From: Paenibacillus sp. FSL R5-0341
GTDB taxonomy: Bacteria; Bacillota; Bacilli; Paenibacillales; Paenibacillaceae
DNA: 64,000 nt
Assembly (NCBI RefSeq): GCF_037975235.1
Contig: NZ_CP150241.1
Span: forward strand, 1,922,001-1,986,000
Direction: 5' to 3'
Positions 62,475 to 64,000 of this stretch are shown one piece after another (the first letter of the stretch is position 1; each line of letters begins with the position of its first letter). The notes under the pieces were generated by a model that did not search any database, was not told the DNA's origin, and saw only the letters and a list, made by a program, of their open reading frames with translations. Position numbers and translations under genes: made by a program.

Positions 62475-63236
62475 ATGTCAAATGGGATAACTTTAGCACA
62501 TGTAGAGTCTTTAATTAGAGAAGCGGTGAAACATAGCGGTCCGGGACAGCCTGGAGATTCTGGGGAAACGGAACTCGCCATCAAACGGGCACTGGAGGCT
62601 GCTGGCGAAGCCTTACAGGCTGCTGGAAAAGCAAAAGAGGCTTATCAGACGACTCGACTTGTGTACCAGAGTCCAGTTGCTGATTTTGAAGAGTTAAGTA
62701 TGCAGTACCCTTCTCCTGAAATAGGCTGGACGGTACAGACGTATAAGGATGGCAAGAGATATCGTTATGATGGACAGACATGGGTAGAGATTGATGTATT
62801 TGGTCAAAACCTTCAGGTGGTTAATTCTGATATGGATGGACTCATGAGTAGAGCTGAACACCTGAAACTAAATGAGATTCCGTTGGAAGTACAGGATCGC
62901 GTTATGGTCTTTTGCAAAGAATCACGGGTGTACCCGGAAGTACTGGGAATTCTAGCCCCCTTTCCATTCAATGGCGAGATTTTACATGTAAAGGGCTACT
63001 GCGGAGTTTCTGGAGATACCGCAACTGAAATAAGAATTGAACGTTCCAAGGATCTCATTCACTGGCAGGATGTGATGGGGAGTCCACTGAAATTTGAAGC
63101 ATTTCAACATCAAGATGACGGTGAGGCTACATTTGAGACCAAAAAAGTGGAGGCTGGAGATATCTTCAGAATCAACATCGTCGAAGCAGGTTCAAACATT
63201 CAACACCTTACGATTCAATTAACCATAAGAACATAA
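62475..63236 (+). CDS. Probable phage-tail or virion-associated protein
   Basis: A 253-residue protein. An N-terminal helical/coiled part with a short collagen-like GPGQPGDSGE stretch leads to GWTVQTYKDGKRYRYDGQTWVEID, a pattern common in phage tail-fibre and baseplate-associated proteins, then a beta-rich C-terminal domain (about 150-253) resembling a carbohydrate-binding or receptor-binding jelly roll. Start set by AGGTGA. It follows the polymerase module by 146 bases. The structural role is an inference from composition and motif. Confidence 0.55.
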   Translation: MSNGITLAHVESLIREAVKHSGPGQPGDSGETELAIKRALEAAGEALQAAGKAKEAYQTTRLVYQSPVADFEELSMQYPSPEIGWTVQTYKDGKRYRYDGQTWVEIDVFGQNLQVVNSDMDGLMSRAEHLKLNEIPLEVQDRVMVFCKESRVYPEVLGILAPFPFNGEILHVKGYCGVSGDTATEIRIERSKDLIHWQDVMGSPLKFEAFQHQDDGEATFETKKVEAGDIFRINIVEAGSNIQHLTIQLTIRT

Positions 63237-63255
63237 AAAAAGGAGATGGATTATT

Positions 63256-63798
63256 ATGACACAACCAATTATTACATGGATGGACGCAACACACAGCAAG
63301 GAGATTGTAGCACCGTTTGATTATGGTGTTATTGATGCAGATACCAAAAGTGAAATTCGTATTTTTAATGTGTGGAACAATAAAGGTGGTGCGACAGATG
63401 TGTCCAAAATGGAGGACTGCACTTTTACAACGCGGGATATGGACGGGGGCACTGGTGATACGGTTAAATACGATATTGAAGCTGTTAAAAATAACTGGTT
63501 TCATGTGCAAGTGGACTCACTTGGGGAGAACGATTTGGATGAAGAGAGCTCTCGTGTAGGCAAGGACTTTTCGAAGCCTATTGGAACTACGGGCAAAACT
63601 ACGGTGGATCATTCAGGAACACCTTATGCAACACCGCTAGTACCGGGTGCAAAAGAGATTTTGGGAGTCAACAACAATGGAAATCAACAAGACGCCGCAG
63701 GTAACTATGTAACGCTGTCTATTCAATGCGAAGTACCCTTGAATGCTCGTAGTGGTAAACAAGAGTTCAAGAAACGTATCTCCTATCGTTACGTTTAA
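63256..63798 (+). CDS. Hypothetical protein of the tail-like module
   Basis: A 180-residue beta-rich protein (PIITWMDATHSKEIVAPFDYGVIDADTKSEIRIFNVWNNKGGATDVSKM...) without signal peptide or membrane helix. The EIRIFNVWNNKGG wording and ending with a strand-rich KKRISYRYV are reminiscent of virion structural proteins, but no named family was recognised. AAAGGAGATGG precedes the ATG, 19 bases after the preceding gene. A terminator follows, so these two genes may form one transcript. Confidence 0.6.
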   Translation: MTQPIITWMDATHSKEIVAPFDYGVIDADTKSEIRIFNVWNNKGGATDVSKMEDCTFTTRDMDGGTGDTVKYDIEAVKNNWFHVQVDSLGENDLDEESSRVGKDFSKPIGTTGKTTVDHSGTPYATPLVPGAKEILGVNNNGNQQDAAGNYVTLSIQCEVPLNARSGKQEFKKRISYRYV

Positions 63799-63815
63799 GA
63801 AAAGTTAATGATGCA

Positions 63816-63841
63816 GACAGGCTATTGTAGCCTGTCTTTTT
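63816..63841 (+). terminator. Terminator after the 180-residue protein gene
   Basis: GACAGGCTA pairs perfectly with TAGCCTGTC across TTG, followed by TTTTT. Confidence 0.9.
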
Positions 63842-63865
63842 ATTTATCTATGAGGAGGAAAAACT

Positions 63866-64000
63866 GTGATTTTAGGTCAGAAACAGTACTCTCGTTCACC
63901 TGTATCTCAAGCTTATATATGGATTGCCGATTATTATGATGGAACATATCTGAGTGAGTATGATCTTCAGACACAACATGCGCACCGCTTTTATGACATC
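63866..64000 (+). CDS. Start of a further gene of the tail-like module (partial)
   Basis: GTG 63866 follows GAGGAGG at a good distance and the frame stays open to the window edge. The 45 visible residues begin MILGQKQYSRSPVSQAYIW and include ADYYDGTYLSEYDL, which looks like a soluble structural protein. Function cannot be assigned from this piece. Confidence 0.6.
   Translation, partial: MILGQKQYSRSPVSQAYIWIADYYDGTYLSEYDLQTQHAHRFYDI

Overview
The window looks like chromosomal DNA of a Paenibacillus-type, endospore-forming, plant-polymer-degrading Bacillales bacterium. Evidence for this is a gamma-type spore protein gene with a sigma-G-like promoter, PrkA/YhbH/SpoVR, a PdaA-like deacetylase, LiaFSR, several LacI-family regulators with sugar-uptake and xylan-degradation genes, and AGGAGG-type ribosome sites with frequent GTG/TTG starts. 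No rRNA, tRNA, CRISPR array or insertion sequence was recognised.

Layout. 0-15 kb is mostly housekeeping and stress genes: a 3D-domain protein end, a spore protein, liaF-liaS-liaR, htrA with an OmpR-type two-component pair, ispH, aroF, a proteobacterial-style (GSI-beta) glutamine synthetase with a perfect GlnR/TnrA-type box upstream, serC, trmL and an AbrB-like regulator. 15.4-23.4 kb is a sugar-utilisation operon (esterase, two permeases, lipoprotein binding protein, GH3 glycosidase, LacI regulator) whose promoter is followed by two near-identical operators. 23.4-29.3 kb is mixed, and includes a 34-residue membrane peptide and a DUF2161-type nuclease-like protein. 29.7-43.1 kb holds prkA, with its usual partners yhbH and spoVR 9-12 kb away on the other strand. 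Between them lie a globin-coupled sensor, a LacI regulator, a 1097-residue modular GH10 xylanase with a cre site and an MHYT-GGDEF-EAL protein.

45.0-53.5 kb is a complete lasso-peptide operon: sulfotransferase, cyclase, precursor (45 residues), HPr-kinase-like kinase, B1 recognition element, B2 protease, nucleotidyltransferase and ABC exporter. Most genes overlap by a few bases. The precursor resembles that of paeninodin: Ala1, Asp9 and a C-terminal Ser in a 23-residue core. The operon starts at a promoter whose spacer is a palindrome, and just after the precursor gene it has overlapping hairpins that look like an attenuator. An orphan APS kinase gene (cysC), which makes the PAPS precursor pool usable by sulfotransferases, sits tail-to-tail with the operon. 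Together these suggest a sulfated and phosphorylated lasso peptide.

58.8-64 kb begins what looks like an AT-richer phage-derived module. A 906-residue protein carries both the RAP-x-x-H and the (N/G)ADxDxDQ signatures of the RNA polymerase beta-prime active centre, which suggests a single-chain double-psi-beta-barrel RNA polymerase of the YonO/QDE-1 kind. It is translationally coupled to a zinc-ribbon protein and followed by genes that look like phage-tail or virion structural genes running off the window. The lasso operon and this polymerase module are the two most novel parts of the window.
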